This document shows positions 10,789 through 21,760 of a stretch of 64,000 nt of DNA, in pieces; the stretch's first letter is position 1; each line of letters begins with the position of its first letter. A program made the translations under genes and the position numbers. The stretch lies in assembly GCA_018894105.1 (NCBI GenBank), contig CM032121.1, positions 1,923,507 to 1,987,506 on the forward strand, given 5' to 3'. Below the pieces are notes generated by a model, which worked only from the letters and a program-made list of their open reading frames with translations, was not told the DNA's origin and made no database searches. This stretch comes from Jacaranda mimosifolia. Lineage: Eukaryota; Streptophyta; Magnoliopsida; Lamiales; Bignoniaceae.

Positions 10789-11516
10789 TTATGGGGTGAA
10801 CCCATAGTCGATTCTAGGCGCATCTGCTGCCGGCGGAGAAGATTTTGGGCATGACTGGTTGCCCTTGGAATCAAACTTGCATTGACAATGACAACAGTAC
10901 TCTCCGGCTGGACCAGAGTCTTCCTGTGGCAAAAGAGCTGGTCGAGTCATCATAGTGTCTTTATTAGTACATCCTCCATGCCCCTGATATTTGTGCTTGC
11001 AATCAGACCAGCAAGCAAAGTCACTTGTGGTGCACCCCATCTCCAGATTGCATGTTTCTGATGTGGCTAATTGTTGACCTGTTAAATCATGAACCAAAAG
11101 ATGTAATTTTAGATTATGTTAAATAAATAAATAAGAGCGACGATGATACTGATGATGATGATGATAACAATGGTTTTCCATTATTTCTTAATTTGGACTA
11201 TGTTGGCCGTCTTTAAGATTATGGACTCATTTGATACGATCTATGGTAAGAATTTTTCATTGTGGGTGTGAGAGAATGATGGTTTAGTTTGCTGATCGAT
11301 ATGTTTGATTTTATTAGGAAATTTTGGTACATGATACAATCATATAGTGTAAAAAAAGAGAAAAAAAAGTTGCCTAAGTTTATTGAGTTTGAGATGTATA
11401 GGAGTAATTATCAAAAAAAAAAAAAAATGAAGCTTGAGATAGGAGTGAAGAGGGAGACCTAAGGCAAATATGCAAAGGAAGATGACGATGGAATTAGAGA
11501 TTTGGATGTTTGACAT
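10789..11516 (-). CDS. Secreted ten-cysteine defensin-like protein 3 (two exons)
   Basis: Exon 1 is complement(11459..11516): 19 codons plus one base, with signal peptide MSNIQISNS plus a hydrophobic core. The intron 11079-11458 is phase 1. Exon 2 is complement(10789..11078), the same length (290 bp) as in gene 2. The protein has 115 residues. The cysteine plan is conserved (C-x5-C, C-x3-C, x9, C, linker, CCHCQC, C), but the mature sequence is acidic where genes 1 and 2 are basic, and the HGxG motif reads QGHG. It is the most diverged of the three. Confidence 0.82.
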
Positions 11517-12210
11517 TTTAATTTGGACAATCCTATTAGTGAGTGTATGATGATGAGATGTATTGTCCTCACAAATATGTTCGAGGTTGCTCTTTATAGA
11601 GAAAATTTTCAATTTCAAATAAGTCTTGTCCTGGTTAAAATTCAAGGGGTAATTTATGGAGTCAATCAATTAAGACAATTAACCTAAATAACAATGTCTT
11701 AATAATAAAGATAATGCTTCATTAATTGTCTTCTAATCTCAGTTCATGCAACTTAATGACAAGATGCTTGATCTTTGTAAAACTTAAAAATGCACTAGCA
11801 CAAATATTGCCTTAATTTTATATTTCTTAAGAATTGGGTTGATTCAATTTTATGAGACATTCATTTTTGTCAAAAATGCAAAAACTCATTATAGTTGTTG
11901 ACCAAGTGAATTTTTATGGCATGATACCCAAGTTTTTATGATAATAATTATGATAAAATATCTCGATAAATCATTATAATTTTTATATATACCATCCCAC
12001 ATTGAAATAATAATAAAATAAAATAAATTAATTTATTCAACTTAATAAATTGTATTCGCCCTCATATGTATATGAAAATTTACAAGATATTTAAAATCAA
12101 GCAACAAAACACCATCTTACTACAACAAAAGGATTAACAAAAAAATCTAACTTGAAAAACTTTTGTGAGAGTAATAAACAAAAATGTCTATCGCAAAAAA
12201 TTTGTTTCTG
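11517..12210. other. Intergenic
   Basis: AT-rich, no recognised gene. The promoter of the minus-strand gene ending at 11516 should lie at its left edge. Confidence 0.35.
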
Positions 12211-12309
12211 TCGAGTCGCTTATAGTCAAGTGATATTAGTTTTTCTCATTATGTGAAAGGTTTTGTGTTTGATTTGAATGGACGCTGTTTTTTTCAAAAA
12301 AAAAAAACT
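12211..12309 (+). mobile_element. SINE-like element related to the copy at 5261
   Basis: Shares with 5261-5371 the order CGAG(T/C)CG, an A-box-like segment (TAGTCAAGTGAT, about 12223-12234), TTTTTCTCATTATGTGAAAG against TTTTCCACATAATGTGGGAA, and TTTGAATGGAC. It ends in an A-run at about 12296-12308. Confidence 0.5.
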
Positions 12310-12699
12310 AAAAAAACTTATTTTATTTTTTGAAGATGTTAAAGACAAAAAGTAAGTAACCTTTCTGGTCAACTTGTGAACTCCCCAAATCCTTCAGTAC
12401 CCACACCTCCCAAAAAGCCCCACAGGAGTACTCAATTGGCCAATCAGAACCCCCAACTTTTCCCCAGCTATCTCTTTCCACGTAACACCCTTCTCTCCTC
12501 AGCCTCTCATTTCCTCAAAAAAGCTAATTCCAAAAAACAAAATAACAAAAAAAATAAGGCCAACTTCCATTCTCCTCCACCACTCTCTGCCTTCCTTTCT
12601 GCTTTCCCTGCACTCTCTCACAGTCCCAAACTCTCAAAAGATCACGTACTGAGGCAATGAATCTTTGGGTTCTTTAAGATTCAAGAAACCAGTTAAAAG
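12310..12699 (+). promoter_or_regulatory. Promoter/5' UTR region of the ABC1K8-like pseudogene
   Basis: From about 12370 the sequence changes from AT-rich to C/T- and A-rich, typical of a plant core promoter and leader (pyrimidine-rich CTCTC stretches at 12590-12640). No clear TATA box could be chosen. The open frame at 12376-12660 shows no family resemblance and is probably leader sequence. Confidence 0.35.
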
Positions 12700-13765
12700 A
12701 TGGTTGCTTTTTCAACTTCTTTTAGTAGTCCTACTTTACGTGAATTCATCTTTCTTTCCCCACACAACCCAACAAAAAGACTCAAGCTTTCCCTTCATAG
12801 ACCCATTAATCTTGAGCCCAGTTGCAATGTGAAGATTCTCGGGACTAGAATTAAATCAGTTCAGAGAGAAGAAAGTGCTGTTCTTGAAGAGAAAGACAGA
12901 GAATTGCAGACCAAACTGAATGGTAGTGTGAATGGGAATTATAGTTATGGAAATGGTTCAGTTGAGAATTACACAAATGGGACTGTGAAAATTGAGAGCG
13001 AGGATGAGAGTTTAGTGAAGTACGTAAATGGGAATGGCGATGGAAGTGTGGCCGTCAAGAGCGAAGAGGAAGTCTTGGAAATAGTGAAAGTGGAGGAGGT
13101 GATTAGTAGCAAGAAGAGTGTAGAGGAAATTGGACAGGAGGAGGCCTGGTTTTAGAGAAGCGGGCAAGATCAAGTTGAGGTATATTTTTGTACTTATAAT
13201 CTGCTTTGCTCTAATTTCTCGTAAATTTATGTCTTATGCAAAAACTTAAGCTAAAAATGGATGCATATAATTTGATGTGCTTATTCTTCAATGGGCTACA
13301 AGTCTTTATTTTTGATGAAGTCTCATTAAAACTTTATTGTTATATAATAAAATTTGGTGAAATTCGGATATGTGTTGGTGAAAGTATCTAGTTCTAAACT
13401 GGCTGACCAGTACATAGATGAGTTTTCTACAATTTTTGGTAGTTCATACTTATAGTGATTGTAGGTGATGAACTTTTCAGGCTTTCACCATTTTTATTGT
13501 AGTGCACGCTCTAAGCCGTTATAGAAATGTATAAGCAAATGCACAAGCATACAGGCGAATTTGGAAATATCAGTATTTTTGTCTTTGATAGGCATATTGA
13601 TCTTGCATAAAATTGTTTATTCTTCTCCGGTATCCGTTGCTCCTGGTGGCCGTTGGAGCAGATTTAAAACCTATTCTACAATTCAGTGGACTTTGGAAAT
13701 ATGGGGATTTGTTCTGACTTTTATCTTCAGGGTTTGGTTAAACAATCAGAAGTTCATGTACAGAG
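12700..13765 (+). pseudogene. 5' part of a chloroplast ABC1-like kinase gene (ABC1K8/OSA1 type), broken
   Basis: Exon 1 (12700-13179) encodes a Ser-rich plastid transit-like N-terminus, an acidic low-complexity region with NG repeats, and the conserved VEEIGQEEAWF. The next codon is TAG (13153-13155) where the family has a residue before R-S-G/S-x-x-Q-V-E. The frame then continues RSGQDQVE to a donor at 13180. Exon 2 (13630-13765) encodes VSVAPGGRWSRFKTYSTIQ, then WTLEIWGFV, ending YR-G at a phase-1 donor. This is highly characteristic of ABC1K8 proteins. The base pair before exon 2 is CG instead of AG, so the acceptor is lost. The third exon (GGMTEEKK...) and the whole kinase domain are missing; a Copia element begins 300 bp downstream. 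ABC1K8 is a plastid-envelope atypical kinase linked to oxidative and metal stress. Confidence 0.82.
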
Positions 13766-14060
13766 GTTAGCCATTTTTGTCAAAACTGATTTTGATCACA
13801 TATTTTATGGGGAAACATGTTTGCATGTCATAGGTCTAGGCTGCAGCCTTAGTCAAAATTTTCCTGAATGAACTAAATTAGCCTTCAGAATGGAACTGTG
13901 TGTTGTTTGCATTAGTTATTTTCCTTCTTGGGATTCTCTTTGATGAAAGTCTGCAATTGGACATTTGTCAGGATGGCATTTTTATAACCTGTAGCTTTTA
14001 CTACTACGATTTTAGAAGCTGAGTCTTGTTATTAAAAGATTGATCTGCTTATTTGTCCAA
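13766..14060. other. Remnant of ABC1K8 intron 2
   Basis: Sequence after the exon 2 donor (GTTAGCC at 13766). Non-coding; ends at the target site of the Copia element. Confidence 0.5.
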
Positions 14061-14065
14061 GGTAC

Positions 14066-14716
14066 TTTTGTAATTTAGGAGGATTTATTGCGGAAATAAT
14101 GAAATAACAGTAAAGTAATTCGATGGAATTATACAATAAGATTTAACGTGGTTCGACGATGTACCTAATTAACCCAATAAAGAAAAGGAATTTTATTGAT
14201 CTTAAATCAAAGTGCAAGTACAAATTTGAATCCCACAAATCTCACGAAAACACCAAACACCCTCGTTTTAAACTCCATTTTGAGAGAATTACTCAAAAAC
14301 AATAAAGAACCATTGTGTTATGTTCGTGATACTTTTTTCGGAAGAAAAAATTGATATTTATACTCAAAAATCAAAGTCCAAGGCCAATGGGCCTATGCCG
14401 TGCGCTGGGGCGCACAACTTGCGCCCCAAAGCGCACAAATTTGCTTGTGCCAAGAAAAAACCAAACATGGGCAGAAACTTTGAACCCCAACGCAAAGTTA
14501 CTGTTCACTGTGCGCTAGGACGCATGATGCGTCTTTTCATGCCTCTTTCGCCCATGTACACGCCTTGGCGCACCTTACCTCCCGCCCTAGTGTGCGGCGT
14601 CCTTCCAACATGCACCGGGGTGTGTTCTCGTGCCCATTTCGATCACTTTACTCCATTTTGTTCCATTTCTTCCATTTCTTGTCAATTTTACCTCAAATTT
14701 CAAGGCAAAATCAACA
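14066..14716 (-). repeat. Copia 3' LTR (left copy)
   Basis: On the plus strand the LTR begins TTTTGTAA (expected TG mutated to TT) and ends TCAACA. The 651-bp copy differs from the right LTR by many substitutions and an indel of about 20 bp near 14400-14430, so the insertion is not recent. Confidence 0.9.
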
Positions 14717-14778
14717 ATTCTCCATATTGACTTGAAATTCTCATTTATCTTCTTTGTCCTTACCCCCAATAGGGCTTG

Positions 14779-15512
14779 TTATCTAAGTCTGCAAATGTTA
14801 ATCAAATCCAAGCAATGCTCGAATTTGATTCCTGTAACAGCCTTAGTCAACATGTCTGCCGAATTGTCCTTAGTCCCAACTTTGTCAACCAACATGACTC
14901 TTTGAGACACCATATCCCGAACAAAGTGATACCTCACATCTATATGCTTCGTTCTCTCACGAAATGCTTGATTCTTTGACAAGTGTATGGCACTCTAACT
15001 ATCACAAAATGCCTTAGTGATCTCAAAAGTCATGCACATATCATCGATAAGCCCTTTAGCCAAGCTTCTGTTGCGGACAATGCAATTGATGATTGCAAAA
15101 TAGCCTTCTAGCTAACCGTACAACTTGATACACAAAACACATAGCCTGTCATGAACCTTTTGCTATCCAAATCTCCTGTATAATCTGCATCCACATAGCC
15201 AATAATTCTTGTAGTAGAATTCGATTGACTATACCTGAAACATCTATTTACAGAGCCTCTCAGATACCTCATGATCTATTTCACATCCTGTTAATGAGTC
15301 TTTCTTGGCTTGTGCATATACCTGCTCACAACACTGACTGCATGTGAAATGTTTGGCCTAGTGCACACCATGGCGTACATCAAGCTACCCACTGTACTAG
15401 CATATGACACATTTGACATGTGTTCCACCTCCTCCTCAGTGCTCGGTGATAGATTTGATGAGAGCCTGAAATGAGCTGCAAGTGGTGTACTAACTAGCTT
15501 GGACTTATCCAT
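14779..15512 (-). pseudogene. Copia RNase H region
   Basis: Two open pieces on the minus strand. One is at 15291-15512, with the family segment YASTVGSLMYAMVCTRPNIS that follows the reverse transcriptase. The other is the C-terminal piece at 14779-14982, reading KHIDVRYHFVRD and ADMLTKAV, the typical Copia RNase H end. Stops between them. Confidence 0.85.
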
Positions 15513-16160
15513 TCCAAATTACTTAAGTACTTTCTCAATATAATGCTATTGAGATAATTACAACAATCCTACGTGTCTGTCCCAGATGATCTCCATGCCC
15601 AAAATCTTCTTTGCACCGCCCAAATCCTTCATCTCAAATTCTTCACTTAACTGAGCTTTTAATTGGTTGTTCTCAGATATGTTTCTAGAGGCAATCAGCA
15701 TATCATCAACATACAACAGCAAATATACGAGAATGCTATCACTACAAATTTTGTAATAAACACAACAATCAAATTTGCTTTTAGTATATCCTAACTTGGT
15801 AATAAAAGTATCAAACCTTTCATACTACTGCCTGGGAGACTACTTCAGGCCATATAATGACATCTTCAAAAGACATGCTTGATTTTGTTTCCCGAGAATA
15901 ATGAATCCTTTTGGTTGACTCATGTAGATTTGTTCCTCCAACTCACCATGCAAAAATGCTGTTTTCACATCCATTTGCTCCAGTTCCATATCAAACAGAG
16001 CAATTATGGCAAGTAAAACACGAATAGAAGTATATTTTACAACTGGGGAAAATACTTCGTGGAAGTCAACTCCCTCTCTCTGAGTAAAACCCTTAGCAAC
16101 CAATCGCACCATATATCTAGCATCTTTAACACTGAAAATCCCTTCATTCTTCTTGTAGAT
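15513..16160 (-). pseudogene. Copia reverse transcriptase
   Basis: The minus strand encodes VRLVAKGFTQREGVDFHEVF and MDVKTAFLHGELEEQIYM at 15840-16112. The catalytic YVDD is intact at complement(15702..15713) inside LLLYVDDMLIASRN. Several in-frame stops (for example just after the segment ending SLYGLK) break the frame. Confidence 0.9.
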
Positions 16161-16445
16161 CCATTTACAACCTACAATCTTCTACTCTTTGGATATATCA
16201 ACCAGCTCCCATGTGCTATTCTTGTGTAGAGACTCTATCTTTTCACTCATAGCTACAACCCATTTATCAAAATCTGGCCTGAAAATTGCCTCTTTGTATG
16301 AGACTAGATCATCTCCTACAAACTTCTTAGCTGAACTCAAAGCATAAGCTACCATATCTGAGTAAGCATACCATTGTGGTGGTTTGATCTGCCTCCTCTC
16401 CCTATCATGAGCCAGACGATAATTTTGTAGTAGTTCATCTTCCTA

Positions 16446-17435
16446 TTATTGGTTAGGTGGTAATGTGCTTTCACCAGCTTCATCTACCACCTTCTGTTTC
16501 CCCTTTAAAACTTGTGTAGGATCAATATGAATCTCCACCTTCTTTTTAACGCCCTGTTGACCACTTTCCTGCTGCTCTACCTTCTTCATCATTGCAGACT
16601 CATCGAATGTCATGTCCCTGCTGATAATCATCTTAGAGCCCTTGTCATCATTACACTACAAACAATAACCTTTGACATTATCTGCATAGCCTAGAAATAT
16701 GCACTTCCTAGCCCTTGGCTCAAACTTTCCATCCCCGACATGAACATAGGCTGGACACCCAAATACTCTCAGATTTGAGTAATCAATAGGAGACTTGGAC
16801 CAAATTTCTATTGGTGTCTTGCAGTCCAAAGCAGTTGATGGTGACCTATTCATCAAATAACACGCAGTGTTAATAGCTTTTGCCCAAAAATCCTTGGACA
16901 ATTCGGCGTTAAAAAACATGCATCTAGCTCTTTCCAAGATAATTCTGTTCATTCGTTCTGCAACTCCATTTTGTTGTGGTGTATATACAACTACGTGATG
17001 CCTCACAATTCCTTCCTTGTTGCAAAATTCCTGAAATTCTTTATTGCAGAATTCCAATCCATTGTTAGTCCTCAAACGCTTGATCTCCTTTCTTGTCTGC
17101 TTCTCAATTATAGTCTACCATTGCCTGAAGTTGACAAACACCTCATCCTTATGCTTCAACATGTACCCTCTTACTCTCCGTGAGAAATCATCTATGAATG
17201 TCAGCATGTACTTTGCACCTCCTTTTGAAAGAACCTGAGAAGGTCCCCAAAGATCTAAGTGAATATAATCCAAGGTGTCTTTGGTCCTGTGAACTGCAGT
17301 GTCGAATTTCACCCTGTGTTGCTTGCCCAACACACACTGCTCCCAGAAATGCAGTTCTCCAGTCTTTTCTTCGCAAAGCAAACCTTGTTTGCTCAGTTCT
17401 GACATTCCCCTCTCACTCATATGCCCAAGCCACAT
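16446..17435 (-). pseudogene. Copia integrase with GAG-pre-integrase domain
   Basis: Pieces at 17115-17435 (WLGHMSERGMSELSKQGLL, then the core start LDYIHLDLWGPSQV and FIDDFSRR) and 16656-17075 (RTNNGLEFCNKEF, VAERMNR, and the C-terminal VFGCPAYVHV, KCIFLGY). The D...D...E core order is recognisable, with a glycine-to-stop style break between the pieces. Confidence 0.88.
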
Positions 17436-17501
17436 ATGCTATAGTCTCGTAGTATAATTGACTAATGAAGAAACCAATGCAGTACCAGAAATCGTGTTTC
17501 C

Positions 17502-17830
17502 CTACAATGTGTAAAGGCCATTCCACTTTTCTCCCTTCATGACAAGCAATACGCCTTTGGAAACCCGTAAAACTCCATCTCGAGCTCTATACTCACAACC
17601 ATTCTTGTCCAGAATACCCAGCGATATCAGATTTTTCTTCAAATCTGGAACATGACGCACATCTGTTAGGATCTTTACTATCGCATCATGCATTTTGATA
17701 CAAACTGAGTTAACTCCTACAACCCTGCAAGAAGCATCGTTTCCCATAAGCACTTTACCACCATTATATTTCTGGTATGTGGTAAACCAATCTTCTCGTG
17801 GGCACATGTGGTAGGAACAGCCACTATCCA
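17502..17830 (-). pseudogene. Copia protease
   Basis: The active-site DSG is at complement(17820..17828), in ILDSGCSYHMCPREDWF. The preceding tryptophan codon has become TGA. Downstream, DVRHVPDLKKNLISLGILDK is the standard Copia protease/pre-integrase linker. Confidence 0.85.
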
Positions 17831-17975
17831 GAATTCATTCAGAGCTTAGTAAAGTTTTGGCAACGTTGAGAACAAGCCCACCATCAGACTCATCCTCAAT
17901 AATTTCTGCGACATCATCCCGTTTCTGATCAGAAGTTTCACCTGCATCCTTCGCCTTTTCTCATTTCGGACAATT

Positions 17976-18704
17976 TCATTTTCTATGCCCCTTTCCACCG
18001 CACCTAAAACACTTGTTACCATTTTTGGGCTTGGTTGGGGACTTCGATCGGCCTCTACTCCTTCCCCTTTCTCTTGGTCTCCCTTTAGCTACCAATCCTT
18101 TCCCAATTTCACCATCGTTGCTACCCAGGACATATTTTCTCAATTCGTTGGAATTCAATGAGGCATTCACATCTTCCATTGAAATCGTATCTCTCCCATA
18201 CAATAAAGTAGTAACCAAGTGCTCAAAAGATTTTAGCAGAGAATACAAGAGAATTAAGGCTTGATCCTCATCATCAATTTTGACATCTGTATTAGCAAGA
18301 TCCAGAATCACCTTATTGAAAAAATTAATATGTTGAATGATAGATGTACCTTCCTTCATTCTTAATGTATATAACTGTTGTTCTAAATACAGCCGATTCA
18401 CCAGGGATTTCGTCATGTATAGACTCTCCAGGTTCTTCCATAAATTCGCTGGCGTACTTTCTGTGGCGACCTCTCTCAGTATGTTATCCGCCAATGATAA
18501 CACCAGAGTACCGTAAGCCTTCGCCATGAACTTATCCTTCTCATCATCCTTCAACGTTTTCGACAAGGAATCTCTGCCCTTTAACGCTCTCTGTAATCCT
18601 TGTTGACATAGGAGGGCGTGAACCTTCATCTTCCACACCCCAAAGTCGCTCTTCCCATCGAATTTCTCTACCTCGTACTTCATTCCTAACATCTGATCCA
18701 ACAT
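17976..18704 (-). pseudogene. Copia gag
   Basis: The 242-codon frame contains the UBN2-type gag start YEVEKFDGKSDFGVWKMKV, a long helical region, an arginine/serine-rich basic patch, and a CCHC zinc knuckle CFRCGGKGHRK. The frame ends in a stop inside the knuckle, before the last cysteine. This is the best preserved part of the element. Confidence 0.9.
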
Positions 18705-18719
18705 GCTCCAATACCAATT

Positions 18720-19350
18720 TGTTGTAACCCAATAGGATCTATTGCATAAACAATGAAATAACAGTAAATTAATTCAATGGAATTATGACAACAAGATTTA
18801 ATGTGGTTCGGCGATGTGCCTAATCCACCCAACAAAGAAAAAGAATTTTATTGATCTCAAAACAAAGTGCAAGTACAAATTTGAATCCCACAAATCTCAC
18901 AAAAACACCTAACACCCTCGTTCTAAACTCTGTCTTGAGAGAATTACTCAAAAGCAGTAAAGAAGCCCTTGTGTTATGTTTATGATACTTTTTCCAGAAG
19001 AAAAGACTGATATTTATACTCAAAAGTCGAAGCCGAAGGCTAGTGGGCCTGCGCTGTGCGTCGAGGCGCACAAATCTGCTTGTGCCAAGAAAAAACCAAA
19101 CATGGGCAGAAACTTTGAGCCTCGGCGCAAAGTTATTGTTCACCATGCGTCGGGGCACACGATGCGTCTTTTCATACCTTTTTCGCCCATGTACACGCCT
19201 TGGAGCACTTACCTCGCGCCCCAGTGCGCAACGTCCTTCCAACATGCGCTGAGGTGTGTTCTTGAGCCCATTTCGATCACTTTGCTCTATTTCACTCAAT
19301 TTCTTCCATTCCTTGTCAATTTTACCTCAAATTTCAAGATAAAATCAATA
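18720..19350 (-). repeat. Copia 5' LTR (right copy)
   Basis: 631 bp. On the plus strand it begins TGTTGTAACCC and ends TCAATA (CA mutated to TA). It is immediately followed by the target duplication GGTAC. Confidence 0.9.
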
Positions 19351-19355
19351 GGTAC

Positions 19356-20400
19356 AATAGATCAAATAGTGATTTCTGTATTACAACGCCACTAGCAATC
19401 TTTCACCAACATAAATTTTTCCACTACCACTGTGTAATTAGCAAAGTTCCCTAGTGGAGATGCAATTAACCTCTTGAGCAAAATCCAACCAAAGGTAGAA
19501 GAAGAGCTTCCTTTCCCGAGAGGAAACTACTACTGGTTTAGCTAGGCATGATCAACTTTCTATCTAGCAAACCACCTCAGAATTCAACCAAATCTATATC
19601 AAATGAAAGCTGACTCAAAGAGGAGTGCCTAGATATAAAATTCACCACCAAACTCTTTCAGTAAGACCTCGAACAAAGACCCCAGAATTTTTGTTGAAAC
19701 AGGGGATCACCAAAGCAAGCAATCCAAAATTCGTCTTGCCTCTAATGTCAAAGTCCACACACCATTGGACAATCTTTTCCTTCTCAATTTAGCTAAAAAA
19801 ATCAAGAAGGAAGAGAGCTAGGTAGAAGGCCAAAAATAGTGAGAGAGGGAGGTGAAGAAGAGAGTGAAACCTCAACTTATGAGAGAATCACAATTTTGGA
19901 AGGAATTTTGGATCTAACTTTTAGATGCACAAAATTTATGAATAAATAATTAGCTGGTGACGTCGCTTGCTATATCTATATATAGAGGGAGGATGGTGTG
20001 ATTCCAAGGTGGCATCACACCTTCCTCAGGGGGATGGGGTCACCTAAGCATGCCAACTAGCAAGCATCTTGCAAGCTGCATGTTAATTTAAATTTGAATT
20101 TAATTTGGAATATACATTTCATTTTATGAAATGTCTATCAATTAAATTCTAATTCATCAAATAAAAATATCATTTGAATTTTCCATCCAAAATTACTTCT
20201 TCAATTTAATTAAATTAAATATTGTAATTTAATTAAACTTTAACTTAACCTTTAAGTCAACAAATTTAACTCTTTAAGTTTACTTGACTAGTTGATAGTC
20301 ATACGGCACCAAATTAAATTAACACTTAATTTAATTGGTCTTAATTTAACTCTTTGAATTAATTAGATCAATTTAAATTTGATTCGTGGACAATGAGCTC
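19356..20400 (-). mobile_element. LTR remnant of another retroelement
   Basis: Non-coding. A TATA-like CTATATCTATATATAG lies at about 19970-19985. The stretch around 20170-20400, rich in TTAATTTAA, recurs in inverted orientation at about 30690-30920. The phrase GTGGACAATGAGC (about 20386-20398) recurs at about 41605. It is probably an LTR fragment of the same family as the debris at 30-41 kb. Confidence 0.5.
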
Positions 20401-20800
20401 ATTGACTATGCCACATGAGCCCGAATTGCCTAGGCTCCGTATCGCAATTCAAGAAGGACTCACCATTAAAGATAATGCTCATCTCAGATTTGAAGAATTG
20501 GAAGCGTTGGATGAGAAAAGGCTTGAAGCTCAATAGCAACTTGAGTGCTACCAAGCTTGCATGACAAGGGCATTCAATAAGAAAGTCCGCTTTCGATCAT
20601 TTCAAGTTGGGGATCTGGTCCTAGCAATAAGGAGGCCGATTACCATCACCCAACGAATGGAAAATAAGTTTACATCAAAGTGGCATGGCCCTTATGTGGT
20701 GAAAGAGGCTTATACGAATGGTTCCTATAAGTTGGTGGATAAAGATGAACTACGTATTGGCCCTATAAATGGCAAGTTTTTGAAGTTCTATTATCCGTGA
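20400..20800 (+). pseudogene. Gypsy polyprotein C-terminus (integrase end) fragment
   Basis: Reads ACMTRAFNKKVRFRSFQVGD, LVLAIRRPI, SKWHGPYVVKEAYTNGSYKL and GPINGKFLKFYYP then stop at 20798-20800. This is the chromo-less C-terminal end of Ty3/Gypsy integrases of Tat/Ogre-like elements. A stop at 20534-20536 precedes it. No LTR can be assigned to it. Confidence 0.75.
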
Positions 20801-21397
20801 AGAAGTATGCTCCTTAATGCACGAGCCTAAACTGTATGTCACTCTTGACCCGCATGAGTATAAACTGTGTAGCATAATACAAAGTATTGGAATGGGTATT
20901 TTTCGTTAGTTTTGAAAATGGTTCTACAAAGGAATTTTTTTTGTTTCGAGTTTGGATATGTCACATTCAATTGTTATCTTGTAACAGTAAAATTCGCTCA
21001 TAATGGAACAAAAAACTCCTGTGGATGTAGGCAAATTTTGCCAAACCATGTAAATTTATGTGTTATATTTTTCTATCTGTATGGTATTTTTTGCCATTAA
21101 ATTTGTTAATGTAATTTGTGAATTCTTGATAAATTAAATTTTGTATCTAAATTGCATCCTTCATGTGTCAGTTACAAATAGAGAGTTGCAGATCCAGCAA
21201 TGTAAGATCAAGTTAATAGGCAATTGTTATCTTAGTTGCGGTAGGGGGATCTTCCTCTCTACTATAATGCTGTCAATTCATTGAACTGAAATTCTTATAC
21301 GATACGTTCTGTTTATTTTCCCTTTCTCTTCTATGTTGGTAGTACTGTGGACCTTCCATGTTCAATTGCTGATAGTTGTATTTCCTTTTGCTTGCAG
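20801..21397. other. Unassigned sequence
   Basis: No gene found. The stretch just before 21398 is pyrimidine-rich and acts as a good acceptor context for the exon that follows. Confidence 0.3.
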
Positions 21398-21424
21398 TTC
21401 TTCATCGGTGGGAACTGGAAATGT
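21398..21424 (+). pseudogene. Isolated triosephosphate isomerase exon (FFIGGNWKC)
   Basis: Twenty-seven bases encode FFIGGNWKC, the near-invariant N-terminal motif of triosephosphate isomerase that carries the catalytic asparagine and lysine. It is bounded by TGCTTGCAG and GTAAGTATC, ideal plant splice sites. The next expected residues (NGT...) are not found downstream, and the sequence there soon turns into Copia debris near 21580. I infer a relic of a TPI gene (plastid or cytosolic) with only this exon left. Confidence 0.6.
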
Positions 21425-21574
21425 GTAAGTATCATCTTATCATCATTTATATATTTATTTATTCTTTTCCTATTGCATTGCCATTGTTATTGGCTACCGC
21501 TTGCAGCATGTATTTAAATAGTGAGACATTGATTTGCGCATCAAAGTTCCCACATTATCTAGGATCAACTTATG

Positions 21575-21760
21575 GCAGGATGATCATTAATGGCATGCCC
21601 TTGTCATGGTAGTCTCTATTTAAATCAATACTTTGATCAATAAAACTTAGTGAGGATGAGAGGATCAAATCCTCATAAAGATCATTGTCCATCACTACGT
21701 CCAAGTTGAAAAGCTGAACCCTTGCGTATTCTCAGTTCTTTTTTTTGGCACATCATTTTC
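21575..21760. mobile_element. Copia relic fragment shared with 29810-29960
   Basis: A block of about 150 bp (CTTAGTGAGGATGAGAGGAT, ATCATTGTCCATCACTACGT and neighbours) is nearly the same as 29810-29960 within the larger Copia relic. No coding of its own. Confidence 0.6.

Larger units (their letters stand above)
14066..19350 (-). mobile_element. Complete but decayed Ty1/Copia LTR retrotransposon
   Basis: The element is 5,285 bp, lying on the minus strand. The direct target duplication GGTAC flanks it exactly at 14061-14065 and 19351-19355. LTRs are 14066-14716 and 18720-19350. A primer-binding site resembling TGGTATCAGAGC (initiator-Met tRNA type; here TTGGTATTGGAGC on the minus strand, about 18705-18717) is adjacent to the 5' LTR. 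Domain order on the minus strand is gag, protease, integrase, reverse transcriptase, RNase H, as in Copia. Many stops and frameshifts show it cannot make its own proteins. Confidence 0.95.

Noticed and set aside
12376..12660. Open frame just upstream of the ABC1K8-like exon 1
   Set aside because: Low-complexity, lysine/asparagine/proline-rich, no family resemblance, and in the position of a leader sequence.
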